Part shown: piece by piece, positions 23,689-33,270 of the stretch | How positions within the stretch are numbered: position 1 is the first letter of the stretch | Layout: every line of letters begins with the position of its first letter | Assembly (NCBI GenBank): GCA_039000515.1 | Contig: JBCFYV010001001.1 | Coordinates: forward strand, 10,499,873 to 10,563,872 | DNA from: Timema cristinae | Taxonomy: Eukaryota > Arthropoda > Insecta > Phasmatodea > Timematidae | Length of the DNA stretch: 64,000 nucleotides | Direction of reading: 5' to 3' | The notes under the pieces: generated by a model | What the model was told of the DNA's origin: nothing | Seen by the model: the letters and a program-made list of their open reading frames with translations, nothing else | Databases searched by the model: none | Position numbers and translations under genes: made by a program

Positions 23689-24264
23689 TCATACGGGCAC
23701 TTTAATACGTTCATCAGCCTTTTTAAAAGTAATCTCCTCTCCAGCGAGATCTTTCAGTATCGAGTCCAAACACTTATTTTTAGTTTCCGGCACAACGAAA
23801 TAACAGAAGAAGGTCGAAGCGAGGCAACAGAGGGCAAAGAACCAATAGCACCCGTCAAGTCCGAGCAGAAGGTTTAGGACTGTGAAGAACCTGGCCACAA
23901 GGAACGCCAGCGCGTTGAGTGTGCAGATGCACACTGTCACAGCGAACCCTCTCATCTGCGGGGTGAATATCTCGTTGATGATTATGAAAGGGATAGAGCC
24001 GACGCCTAAAGCGATGGCCACGACGTAGACGCTGAGGCTGGTGACAGGCAGCCAACCTATATCTGTTACGTCGTAGCCGTGACCTTTGAGGTAGAAAAAA
24101 GACCCGAGGGCGGCCAAACAGACGGCCGAGGCGATGTTTGAGACGATCAGGAGGATCTTCCTGCCTGCGCGGTCGATCAAGGTGGACGTCAAGTAAACTC
24201 CGAACAACTGCAGGACTCCGACCATTATTGTGCAGAGGTTGGGGGAGATATCACTGCCCGCGTC
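23689..24264 (-). CDS. gene A exon 4 (helices 8-12 and C-terminal tail)
   Basis: It encodes [13 protein letters not shown] to the stop at 23689, 191 residues. DRAGRK and VVPETK mark it as a sugar porter. The acceptor follows a run of 29 T on the sense strand, an extreme polypyrimidine tract. Confidence 0.93.
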   Translation of the reverse strand, partial: DAGSDISPNLCTIMVGVLQLFGVYLTSTLIDRAGRKILLIVSNIASAVCLAALGSFFYLKGHGYDVTDIGWLPVTSLSVYVVAIALGVGSIPFIIINEIFTPQMRGFAVTVCICTLNALAFLVARFFTVLNLLLGLDGCYWFFALCCLASTFFCYFVVPETKNKCLDSILKDLAGEEITFKKADERIKVPV

Positions 24265-24267
24265 CTG

Positions 24268-24298
<31 letters not shown>

Positions 24299-27200
24299 CG
24301 GAAATATAGCTTACACATAGTTTTCACATTTAAAATGTATTTATTTGATATTCTACAAAATATTACGTAGATTCAATTTATATTATGTTTACACGAGTAA
24401 AACTATCTTCGGTGGGTACACTAATTAAACGTAAAGTACATATATTCTCTTAACTGGTGATATAGAGGCAGGTCTCGAATTTTAAGAACAATCAGCATTT
24501 GCATATAAAGAGGGTGGAAAAACACAATGCTTAAAACTAAATACCTTGATGGAAATTTATTAACTAATTTTGCTCTCACGGGCCAATTTTGTCTTAGTGT
24601 TAATTGACTATAAACAATAGAACATATAAAGATAAAAGGCCTAGCTACTGTAGTCTTATATGTTTAGTGAAACTACAGGTTACCATGACTTTATGCGATG
24701 CATAGTTTTTTAGTTTTATCACTTAGTTTTACCAATTCTGGCTATATATATATAAAATGTACATACATATATATATACGTACTTTCGAGCCAAGACGATT
24801 TCTAACTGTCTAAAGTTCATTGTGGCATGATGTTAAATAACATGACTGTCAAAATAATATATTGGCTGCAAAAAAAATAATCCCACGTTGGTAAAGTTTT
24901 ATTTAAATGTGTTTTTTTCGCGTGTCAGCGTGCCACTCAAATCCCGTTTGCGTGCCATAGATTTAACATCCCTGTCCTATAGTAACAAGGAATAATGTGG
25001 GGGATTACCCAAAAGTTAATGTATTTAGTGATATATCTGTAAAAAAAAAGTGTATGGACGCTTCTTTTTCAAAGAAAATACTGTAGCGGTAGGTTCTAAT
25101 ATCTGTACCAATGAGTTGGTTGATGTATGTATGTATGCCGTGTGACTAAATAAGGGCGCACACATTGAACATCTGTAAGCTGCTGTAGCAAACATGCAGT
25201 GTTTCCCTACAAAAAAATTGTTAATCGCGAGTGTCAATATCTTAAAATAGTTTTGGTTTTATAAAAATGTTGGAATTCTGTTTCAGTTTTAATAATCTTA
25301 AAGGTGACCTGGTGGTCTAGGGGTAGAGTATCGGACTTCTGTGTTGGGGGTCCGGTGTTCAATCCTCGGTCCCGGCAGAGATTTATCTGATTACCAAACC
25401 CTTCCTTCACCTCTGACAAGACTTGTATTAATTACAATTGTGAATGTGTGGAATGCCATAACTCAACCGTGGTTCGGATTCCACTTTAAACTGTAGGTCC
25501 TCCATTTCATCTCACAATCGCCCTACCATTAGACATTAGCGTGTGTATAACCCGATCGGGTAGTAATACGCGTTGCTAATAATAATAATAATGATTTAAT
25601 AATAATGATTCAATAATAATAAGTAATAATAAATAATAATAATAAAAAATAATAATAATTATAATAATAATATGATAATAATAATTTAATAATGATGATA
25701 ATATAATTTAATAGTTTTGTATATACCTATATATATTGTGAAAAACCATTTAGAAAAAAATTACCCTTGATACAAAATGAGACGTCAACCTCCTTATCAG
25801 CAGTGAACCAAACTTAATGAATTTGACATTTAAACCGCGTGCCCACCGGTGTGGTTATCAGCTAGCTAAGTAACACTTTGTCCGTCGAATGAGACTGGCT
25901 CAACAATTAGGTTTCTTGGCATGTCGTCTTGTCTCTACCTGGAATATGTTGACGGTGTAGCTAAGGACCGCGAAGATCCCCGAGAGCTGATTGTTCACCA
26001 TCAACCCTACACCGATCAAGAGGCCCCTCAGCGTCCCCTTGGACGTCAAATTTTTTATAAATGACGACTCGGCGGAGCGGTTGTCCTTCCCTTTATCGGC
26101 GGCCTCCACGAGTTTCGTCATCTCTTGTTCGACGGAGAGGAGGTGACCTCCACGCAGCCACTGCAAGGCTCTCCTTGCGGCTACTGGGTTGTTCTGGTTG
26201 AAGAGATACACCGGCGTATCGGGCAACCAGAAGAAGCAGGCCATGAAGGTGATGGGTATGGCCAGACAGATGGCGGAGAAGGTCGTGTATGACGCGTAGG
26301 AGCCCAGTACGTAGGCGAACAGGATTCCGCCGTTGGTGAACAGGACGAGGTATGTTCCTAGGCTTCCTCGGATGTCATCTTCTACGATCTCCATCACGTA
26401 GAGTGGACATAGGATGGTGTTGCCAGCACCACCAAATCCTATAGTAGTAGAAAATACCTGCCTTAATATCTTAACTATACTCACACAGATGCTGAGAAAG
26501 GGAAGGGCCTATCCTTGATAGCCTGGGTACAGCCTTGTCCTTGATAGCCTGGATACAGCCTTGGCCTTGATAGCCTGAGCACAGCCTTGGCCTTGATAGC
26601 CTGAGCACAGCCTTGGCCTTGATAACCTGAGCACAGCCTTGGCCTTGATAACCCGGCCACAGCCTCGCCCCTGGCAACCCGGGTACAGCCTCGTCCCGGT
26701 TCAACCGGGGAAGCTGAGCCTCATTCCATCTTCCTCCCTGTTCATTTAGGAAAAGCCATCTAACTCTCCCTCCTACCTAGAAGAGCCTCCCCTATTCCTG
26801 CTCACCTAGGAAGAGCCTTCCTGCGAAGAGCATGAGCTCTGATCGGGCGTTGAGGACCAGCAGCCACCCGATGACACCCGGTAATCCCACCAGGTAGCCG
26901 GTCAACTTCCTGCTGTGCCTGTTGCCCATGTAGCTGTAGGCAGGGGTTGCCAGCAACCCGCCCAAACACATGAGTGAGCCTAGCCACGAGGACGAGTCGG
27001 CGCTCATCGTATCGACGTCGTCTCCCAGGGGAGAGGGTGACTGCTGCAACAGGGGCAGCATGGGCGACGGCCATCCAATCACGACTCCAGTGGCGAACGC
27101 AGACAGGTTCACTGTAAAGAAAACCGACGATGCCTTTATCTCGAAGCAAGAAATAGTTTCAGCTATTTTACTATCAGTCTGTAGATATGTAAAATAATAA

Positions 27201-28230
27201 TAAAATACACCACTTTGTTTGTATTCGGATCTATAATGACGTTAAAGAAACTAGGTCGAATTTGAATGTACTCGGTGCAGACATGCTATTGTGTATAAAC
27301 CATATTTACGTGAATCATGTCTTACTCAGTGGGAAGCTTGGTTTGGTTGCCCCCCCCCCTCCACAGTGCTTAAAAATATTTCACCCCCTTTACCTCTCCT
27401 CTCTATTTTACTCTGAAGTTGGTTTTATCACCGCGTCTCACTATCTGTTCAGGCTATACACCTATATGATAGCTACTTTAATTATATAGAGATGAGGAAG
27501 GAAGTATTTTAGAGGTAATCTACCGATATTACATGGAGAAAAAGAATGGGAAACCATCTTGGGCCGAGGTTGGGGGTAGGGGGGGGGGGGTAAGACCCTC
27601 AGTAGACCTGATCGGTACTCGAAACCCGATCTCCCCGCATCAGCAGGCCAGTTAACGAGTGATGGCTTTGACTATTCTGTCACTGAAGTGAATGTCTTCG
27701 TGGGTAATGAATGTCATTTAATTGTTTAAAAACTTCCACTTTTATTAAATGTTGAGGGTTGTATTATTTATTTTATAGATAACTATTGTTTAATATAAAA
27801 GGTTAAATATATAATTATTGTTTGAATATTTTTCTAATGTGTCCACTTATTAGGAAATAGTTTGAAGAAATTAGTAGTGGAAAAAGATGTTTAGATTAAG
27901 TAAAACCAAAACGAACAATAAAGTTTGGGTCGACCTTGTTGGTTTTGGGGTTAAGTGCTCTCCTCAGGACCCAGTCGGAGTCAATGGATCTTTCTTGAGT
28001 GATAAAAATCCGTAAAACAACTTCCTTTAGAGGGGAAGTAAAGCCGTCGGTTACATGTCTATTGGGGCGTGTAAAATAATCCTTGAATTTATGGGAAAAA
28101 ATACCTTTTCCGGCCAAATTGGTAGGACCTTTCACACTCGCTCAAAGAAACTCTCGTGTGCTGATATGTCAGTTCAGTAAGTGCCCGTTAAATAGTTGCT
28201 GATCGTCTTGTTTCAGTTCCACACACTTTC

Positions 28231-28261
<31 letters not shown>

Positions 28262-28400
28262 TTCTCTCTCTCTCTTATATATATATAAATTACCTGAGCA
28301 AGTTTGTCCACTCACCTATTGTAGCAGCTAAATATTGTGGTAACTTGTTCCCTCCATTTCTTCTTGTTGCCTCATCTATCTTTGTTTTAGATGGGTCCAT
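23689..28400 (-). CDS. Tret1-like facilitated sugar (trehalose) transporter, gene A, intact, 4 exons
   Basis: The exons are 28400-28316, 27111-26806, 26438-25939 and 24264-23689 (85, 306, 500 and 576 nt). All have GT-AG borders with matching phases and give 488 codons plus stop. It belongs to the MFS sugar-porter family (12 membrane helices), closest in type to insect facilitated trehalose transporters. These move sugar down its gradient across the plasma membrane. Motifs are GVVIGWPSP in helix 1, the E-x6-RG loop motif at about 147-155, PDTPVYL at 203-209 (usual PESP), NNQLSGI at 279-285 (usual QQLSGIN), DRAGRK at 328-333 and PETK at 456-459. The N-terminus is short and hydrophilic (MDPSKTKIDEATRRNGG). 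The ATG sits in GTTAACAAGATGGA, identical in gene B. The actual substrate is unknown. This is the only copy of the three without a break. Confidence 0.92.
24265..25938 (-). other. gene A intron 3 (1674 bp)
   Basis: It holds a full SINE-T1 in opposite orientation to the gene (25303-25597), a long degenerate (TAA)n stretch (25575-25710), a short AT microsatellite near 24740-24780 and the 29-T tract at its 3' end (24268-24296). Otherwise nothing was recognised. Confidence 0.8.
25303..25597 (+). repeat. SINE-T1 copy in gene A intron 3
   Basis: The head is GGTGACCTGGTGGTCTAGGG, the B-box region GGTGTTCAATCC, and the tail CCCGATCGGGTAGTAATACG is slightly diverged. It is followed by more than 100 bases of AAT-rich DNA. 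Confidence 0.88.
25939..26438 (-). CDS. gene A exon 3 (helices 4-7)
   Basis: The acceptor is CTATAG and the donor GTAGAG after CAG. It encodes [15 protein letters not shown] through the central cytoplasmic loop to LSYTVNIFQ, residues 131-297. The PDTPVYL motif marks the end of helix 6. Confidence 0.93.
26514..26705 (-). repeat. 26-bp minisatellite in gene A intron 2
   Basis: About seven units of GATAGCCTGAGCACAGCCTT plus GGCCTT (plus-strand reading) occur, with divergence rising toward the right. It fills half of the 367-bp intron. A 77-residue open frame across it is an artefact of the repeat. Confidence 0.9.
26806..27111 (-). CDS. gene A exon 2 (helices 1-4)
   Basis: The acceptor is TTTACAG and the donor GTGAGC. 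It completes the split Val and encodes [17 protein letters not shown] through AGRLFLG, residues 29-130, including the helix 2-3 loop NRHSRKLTG. Confidence 0.93.
27425..27665 (-). repeat. SINE-T3 copy in gene A intron 1
   Basis: The reversed tail (TCACCGCGTCTCACTATCTG) and the reversed B-box region (CTCGAAACCCGATCTCCCCG) are clear. The body carries an expanded G-run. Confidence 0.65.
28221..28276. repeat. (TCTC)n microsatellite
   Basis: About 55 bases of CTTTCTCTCT-type repeat are followed by (TA)n. On the gene A sense strand it is a GA-rich stretch 40-95 bases inside intron 1. Confidence 0.9.
28316..28400 (-). CDS. gene A exon 1 (start codon, N-terminal tail)
   Basis: It encodes 28 residues from MDPSKTKIDEATRRNGG to LPQYLAATI and then one base of a split Val codon. 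The donor is GTGAGT. It aligns with gene B exon 1 in length (85 nt) and in the closing QYLAA. A chance frame is unlikely given this double match. Confidence 0.88.
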
Positions 28401-28473
28401 CTTGTTAACCGCCGCGTCGAGTCAATCGGTCGTCAATTAGATCCTACTTGAGATAGAACCACACATTATAACC

Positions 28474-28484
28474 TTTTTATATGA
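28474..28484 (-). promoter_or_regulatory. TATA box of gene A
   Basis: The sense-strand TCATATAAAAA lies 73 bases before the ATG. The same 11 bases lie 67 bases before the gene B ATG, inside otherwise diverged DNA. Confidence 0.6.
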
Positions 28485-28529
28485 ATGCAATATTTATAAG
28501 CACACATATCTGATTCAACATTTAATTAA

Positions 28530-28539
28530 TGCACGTGCA
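28530..28539. promoter_or_regulatory. palindromic E-box TGCACGTGCA upstream of gene A
   Basis: This perfect 10-bp palindrome centred on CACGTG sits 45 bases upstream of the TATA box. It is identical and similarly spaced in gene B. CACGTG is the site of bHLH factors such as Clock/Cycle, Myc/Max and the sugar-responsive Mondo/Mlx. Which one acts here cannot be told. Confidence 0.5.
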
Positions 28540-28765
28540 CACATTACGTTACCAGACGAAACGACGTGTTTGCCGAGTTTATGTTGACGTGTCGTGTCTA
28601 GGTTATTGTTCGGTGTCTGAGAGACACAAAAAATAGATTTGCGTTTTGTTGATACAAGTAATAACTCTCCATAGTAAGAAACTGGTATGGAACTGTAAAG
28701 AATCATTAGATCAGAAAAAAAAACTGTCTTTAAGGGTAGCTTATCACTGGGTGTATGTTCTACAC

Positions 28766-29419
28766 CAGGGGTCTCCAAACATTTAGCTATGCGGGCCACA
28801 TAATATAGTTGGCACAATTTTGAGGGCCAAAGTAACGTCAAGTAGCATTATTTTTGCCCTGAATGTCTTGACTTGCGCAAATAGATCATAAATCAAATTT
28901 GTTCCAATATGCAAATTTAGATTCAAGTCATATGGCCAGTCATGTCCATAAAAAATTCCACTTTCCAAGGCCAGTCAGTGTTTGATAAAAGTGATTGACG
29001 CTGATTCTTACTTGTGAGAAATGAATCAATTTATATGTAATAAATTATATTTATAATAATTAGTCAATATAATTACTTTTTTAAATTAGGTAACATTTTT
29101 CGGAACTTTCCTTTGATAATCCTCTGCCGGGAGACTTGGAACTACCTAAAAATTGTCACAGACAAGCAGTTATGTTGTCGGTATAAGGAATGGCGCCTGC
29201 GACTGAAAATGAGGGTTTGCAATTCCGACAGCTCTCTGGCTTGGTGTCATGGGGGAAGCACGCGTGCGGACAGGAACTGGACATGACAAATAAATTGTGT
29301 GGTTAATAAATAACGAAGAGAAACAATTAATTTGTTTTTTGATAAAATATTGGAATGGGCCGGATATAATACTTCGGCGGGCCAGATGTGGCCCGCGGGC
29401 CGTAGTTTGGAGATCACTG
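28766..29419. mobile_element. hAT transposon remnant with transposase fragment
   Basis: The left end is CAGGGGTCTCCAAACATTTA. The right end reversed is CAGTGATCTCCAAACTACGG followed by CCCGCGGGCCACATCTGGCC, classic hAT termini. The flanks TTCTACAC and CTCTACAC match at 7 of 8 bases. On the minus strand at 28783-28968, WPYDLNLNL, GTNLIYDLFAQVKTFRAKI and LL recall the GTF2IRD2/ZBED-like hAT transposases (LN-KLQG, L--DMY--VKAF--KL). The frame is short and dead. Confidence 0.75.
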
Positions 29420-29429
29420 CTCTACACCA

Positions 29430-30230
29430 TATTATTGAAACTGACCATTTCAAGAATTGGGTAAATTTCTATCATTCCATGAACTGGCCTCTTCTCTTGA
29501 CCATTTCACAAACTGGCCAAAAATTGCATGAACTCACCCATTTCATGAAAAAGAAATTATGGTTCTATTTAATAAAAATATTTTCTGAAATTAGTTTCCA
29601 TATATTACACTAAGAATTATAAATTAACGCAACCTCACTATACCTAGTCCTTAATTTTAAAACAATTAAAGGTTCGGACCAAACGTGTTCTTCACTTCTA
29701 CATTTCAGGAACAGCGCAAAATTTCGGCAAGTTCATGAATTGGGTAGCACTTGAAGTTGCCCATTTCATGACTTAGCCAGTCATGAAATGGATAGCACTT
29801 GAAGTTGCCCATTTCATGACTTAGCCAGTTCATGGAATGGATAGCACTTGAAGTTGCCCATTTCATGACTTAGCCAGGTCATGGAATGGATAGCACTTGA
29901 AGTTGCCCATTTCATGACTTAGCCAGGTCATGGAATGGATAGCACTTGAAGTTGCCCATTTCATGACTTAGCCAGTTCATGGAATGGATAGCACAAGCAC
30001 TACCCGTTTCACGAACCGGACGAGTTTTTGTCTGGTCGTGAAATGGGTAAGTGAAGAAACAAGTTCATGGAATGGATAGCACTTGAAGTTGCCCATTTCA
30101 TGACTTAGCCAGGTCATGGAATGGATAGCACAAGCACTACCTGTTTCACGAACCGGACGAGTTTTTGTCTGGTCCGTGAAATGGGTAAGTGAAGAAACAA
30201 GTTCATGGATTGGTTTAAAATTTGCTCAAT
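29430..30230. repeat. 50-bp tandem array with hairpin-forming units
   Basis: Five head-to-tail units of about 50 bp occur at about 29735-29990 (GCACTTGAAGTTGCCCATTT, CATGACTTAGCCAG, TTCATGGAATGGATA). A longer composite unit (CACTACCCGTTTCACGAACC, then GGACGAGTTTTTGTCTGG) is present twice. Each unit holds CCATTTCATGA and TCATGGAATGG, which can pair. Related CATTTCATGAACTGG-like words extend left to 29430. Confidence 0.85.
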
Positions 30231-30446
30231 TCATGAATTGGAAGAGAAAGAGAAATCCCGATCCACGTCGGTGGTCAAAGAGTTAAAGGCATCAGGCTTG
30301 CAATATTATGAATTGCTGATGGTTGAAAGATCGAGAGATCTCTGTTAGAGGTACAGTTGGTGAATCTTCAAATGTGATTTATCTGCTTTTTGTTTTATCT
30401 TCTTTCTACATTAATGTGACGGCACTAAAGCCGTTAATAGCCCCTT

Positions 30447-30900
30447 TTACCCGCTTCTGTGATCGGATTGCTTAAGGCGTCACTCTTGAAATGGAATCAT
30501 GATTTCCACGTCATTGCTAGTCTAGACCAAGACCGGTCAGGTGTACAGAGCTGGTTTTAGTAAATGGTTTTCGACCTTACCTTTACAAAAATATATGTAT
30601 ACCCTGATTTTGGTTGGAAGAACAGTAGAGAAAATTCAAACATATTTCTTTGCAGCCAACATTGATACAATTTCAATTAATTATTTTATTATTTATTGCT
30701 GACATCTATCAAAAATGACAGCTTCGGATAACATGAATATATTATAATGGTTTTAATAACTTTAACAACTAACTTTTACTGTTCTTCCTACCAAAATCAT
30801 ACTATATACTTACCTCTAAATTCAAACGTCCTCATTCCTAACACATTAGCGTGATTAGTACATGAGTGTACAGCCTAAACGTGCAGTAAAACGTGATTAA
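30447..30900 (+). repeat. SINE-T3 copy split by a small MITE
   Basis: The head part (CCGCTTCTGTGATCGGATTG) and TGGTTTTCGACC lie on the left. TACCTCTAAATTCAAACG, ACATTAGCGTGATTAGTACA and the tail lie on the right. About 220 bases of inverted-repeat element separate them. Confidence 0.65.
30590..30811. mobile_element. small MITE inside a SINE-T3
   Basis: GATTTTGGTTGGAAGAACAG at the left faces CTGTTCTTCCTACCAAAATC at the right (one mismatch). TA-rich flanks suggest a Tc1/mariner-type TA target, but this is not certain. Confidence 0.65.
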
Positions 30901-30974
30901 AACAAAAATTATCCCATTTTACTCCAATTAATGATCACGTGGACTAAACGCCAACCTCAACTAGTCTGGTATGT

Positions 30975-31370
30975 TTGTGGCTGGTTGGACCAACTCTAAA
31001 GCCACGAAAATATGAGTACAGTTACTCTAATATATACACTAATCATTCTTACAACACAAATATAATTAAATATAGATATCAACGTGATGTAAAGAAAAAT
31101 ATCCCTTCTGTAAAACGTAAAAACAAAGCGTTTCAAAAACGCGATCACCCTCAAAAGAATGGAACAGTCTCCCTTAAATTTAGACAAGCAGACAAGGTAA
31201 TCAGACAGTTTATTGGTAGATTAGACTCAAACAGCGACCCAACACAACTGTTGGCAAACCAAATAAGTAGCGTAGTAACAAAAGCTGGTTGTCACCCTTA
31301 CCTACTAAATCAATCTCCCCGTAGTCTTGTGTATTTGCTTAGAAGGAACTCTGACGTTTGGATCGCGTGA
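30975..31370 (+). CDS. open frame of 131 codons, unrecognised, low support
   Basis: The frame opens just after a SINE-T3 tail with MWLVGPTLKPRKYEYSYSN and ends LVYLLRRNSDVWIA. It is basic (many K and R), has no signal peptide, membrane segment or known motif, and no promoter was seen. It could be a chance frame or the remains of a mobile-element protein. The second half (QADKVIRQFIGRL onward) has the more ordinary composition. Confidence 0.15.
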   Translation: MWLVGPTLKPRKYEYSYSNIYTNHSYNTNIIKYRYQRDVKKNIPSVKRKNKAFQKRDHPQKNGTVSLKFRQADKVIRQFIGRLDSNSDPTQLLANQISSVVTKAGCHPYLLNQSPRSLVYLLRRNSDVWIA

Positions 31371-31454
31371 CTGCGTAACATTATCATCACTGAACTGCTT
31401 TTCTACACGGATGAAAATTACTGATAGTAATATATATAGTTAAAAAAAATATTT

Positions 31455-31620
31455 GTTGTCTGATAGCTTAGCTCGGATGGTAATTTGTCTGCCTAGTGAA
31501 CCCAAGTCTGATTCTCAGCATCGCCTAAACATTTGATCTGTGAAAATGGGGTATATTCTTTCACAGTGATAAATTAACGGACGAGGGGATTGATGTTGTA
31601 CTAGTTCTAGATTTAATTTA
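31455..31620 (+). repeat. old tRNA-like SINE (family E), copy 2
   Basis: GCTTAGCTCGGATGGTAATT resembles an A-box region and CCCAAGTCTGATTCTCAGC a B-box region. The downstream TTCACAGTGATAAATTAACG resembles family E copy 1. Confidence 0.45.
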
Positions 31621-31627
31621 TTTCGAA

Positions 31628-31880
31628 CCCGCCTCGGTGGCGTAGATGGCTAACGCGCTTGTCGTGTAGAGCTCTAACGCCGAGGACGGGGAAATCGAGG
31701 TTCGAATCTCGGTCGGGTGAACTGGGCGTGGTTTTTCCTAAATGGTTTTCCACTCTCCCTCCACGCAAATGCGGGTTCACTTCTTCTAATTCGACCTTCC
31801 TAATTCCTAATCCATTAGCGTAATTAGTACTTAAAGCGTATAACCCGAACGGGTAGTAAGACGCAGTGCTATTATTATTA
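31628..31880 (+). repeat. SINE-T2 copy with imperfect TSD
   Basis: The head is CCTCGGTGGCGTAGATGGCT, the B-box region GAGGTTCGAATCTCGGTCGG, then the T2/T3 body and the shared tail CCCGAACGGGTAGTAAGACG with (ATT)n. TTAATTTATTTCGA before and TTAATTTAGTTCGA after are probable target duplications. Confidence 0.88.
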
Positions 31881-32265
31881 ATTTAGTTCGAGTCGGTTCA
31901 TAAAGTGCACGTTAAATACCTCAAATAATTTGGTTTGGTTAAAATAACTATTGGTAGGTAGAAGATTTCCCGATTAAATATTTAACTTATTTTTAAGTAT
32001 TTTATCATAAAAAATATATTCTACTTTTTAGTGAGAAATAACTATCAGTATATCAATACACCAATCCTATGTGGTGGTGGTGATGGAACGGTAACTTGGA
32101 ATATTTGAGCCATAGTTAAACTGGATAAACAAGAGTGGAAAACTGCCCGACAATGGAGCATCACTTTATTGAATTCTCTTCCAATAACTCTCAAAACCTG
32201 TGACCTAATACCACACACAAATTAATTTAAATACCACAATATTAGTAAACTAACAGACAAAATAA

Positions 32266-32514
32266 TATTAAGCACCACGTATTACTACCTGTTCGGCACA
32301 TACGCTTAAGTACTAATAACTAATGGGTAATGAATATGGAAGGTTGAATATAGAGGAAGTGAATCCGAACTTGCGTTGGAAGGTGAATGGAAAACCAATT
32401 TTTGAAAAACCACCCCCAGTTTAACCGAGCGAGATTCGAACCTCAATCTCACCGTCCTCGGCAGTCTAGCTCAACATGAAACTTGCGCGTTAGATAACTA
32501 CGCCACCGAGGCGA
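32266..32514 (-). repeat. SINE-T2 copy with imperfect TSD
   Basis: The reversed head is ACTACGCCACCGAGGCG and the reversed tail GCACCACGTATTACTACCTG. AACAGACAAAAT before and AACAGATAAAAT after are likely duplications. Confidence 0.8.
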
Positions 32515-32684
32515 GTAACAGATAAAATATGCTATAATTTAATTAAAGAATATTTCTTTGGTTTTCAAATAATCTCTTTCCATGCATCAAGATTAGAACC
32601 GGTCACTCCATCGCTTAGTTTCAAAGACCAGCATCTATCTAATCAGTGTGCAAGGTTTTATCACCGTTCACAAAATAATATTAA

Positions 32685-32945
32685 CGCAAGTAAAGGTGTT
32701 TATTTATACATCAAAATACTTTTTGGTCAAAATAAATCAAATATTTCTTCAGTAGAGAAATGGCACTTAATTTCTTTTACATGATGATACCAACAGTTCT
32801 CTAATGATCTATCAAGGTGTCCTGTAATTTAATGTCAACTTTTTCTATCCATTTTAACAGTTTCTTGTCTAATACCACTAGGGTTTAAATTTAAGACGGT
32901 GTTGATATCACCATGTGAAGAAATTACTCTGTTTCTCTTGAACAA
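32685..32945. mobile_element. TTAA-type MITE (family M), decayed copy
   Basis: It shares CAAAATAAATCAAATATTTC and GTTGATATCACCATGTGAAG with other M copies. The termini are not preserved. Confidence 0.5.
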
Positions 32946-33159
32946 TACTGTAAAAACTGACCTATTATCGCGCCCCTTACACTCCCATATTCTTCCAAAT
33001 TGCCCTAGGAGACCTCCACGTTATATATATATATATATATTACTATCGTGAATTAGGAAAGAATACAGTCTAGAAATGCGTGCAATTACTCGATCAGTAT
33101 GCTAATATCTCACCTGTGATCAATAGATGTAAAATATACAATATAAAAAAAACACTATT

Positions 33160-33270
33160 TTTACCGGTTGTTCCTTATGGTTGTGAAACATGATCTCCTA
33201 CTTTAGACGAGGGAAAAAAAGATAATACTTATTACTATTTGATCAGATAAGGGATGGAGAGTGAAGGAGG
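33160..33270 (+). repeat. LINE reverse-transcriptase fragment
   Basis: The conceptual frame reads PVVPYGCET, then a stop, then SPTLDEG, matching the VLLYGCETW-P-T--- stretch near the C-terminus of non-LTR reverse transcriptases. Only about 35 residues remain. Confidence 0.5.

Larger units (their letters stand above)
27112..28315 (-). other. gene A intron 1 (1204 bp)
   Basis: It contains a SINE-T3 fragment (27425-27665), G-runs near 27350 and 27588, a purine-rich GA microsatellite near the donor (28221-28276) and a 79-residue open frame (27896-28135, minus) of unknown meaning. Confidence 0.75.

Noticed and set aside
26471..26704. 77-codon minus-strand frame between gene A exons 2 and 3
   Set aside because: It reads through the 26-bp tandem array in an intron. 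The repeating peptide is a by-product of the array, and the flanking exons splice well without it.
27896..28135. 79-codon minus-strand frame in gene A intron 1
   Set aside because: It looks moderately protein-like, but it has no splice context, no recognised family and no match in the homologous intron of gene B.
29735..30230. CRISPR-like array
   Set aside because: Units are directly adjacent without unique spacers and the DNA is eukaryotic. It is a minisatellite.
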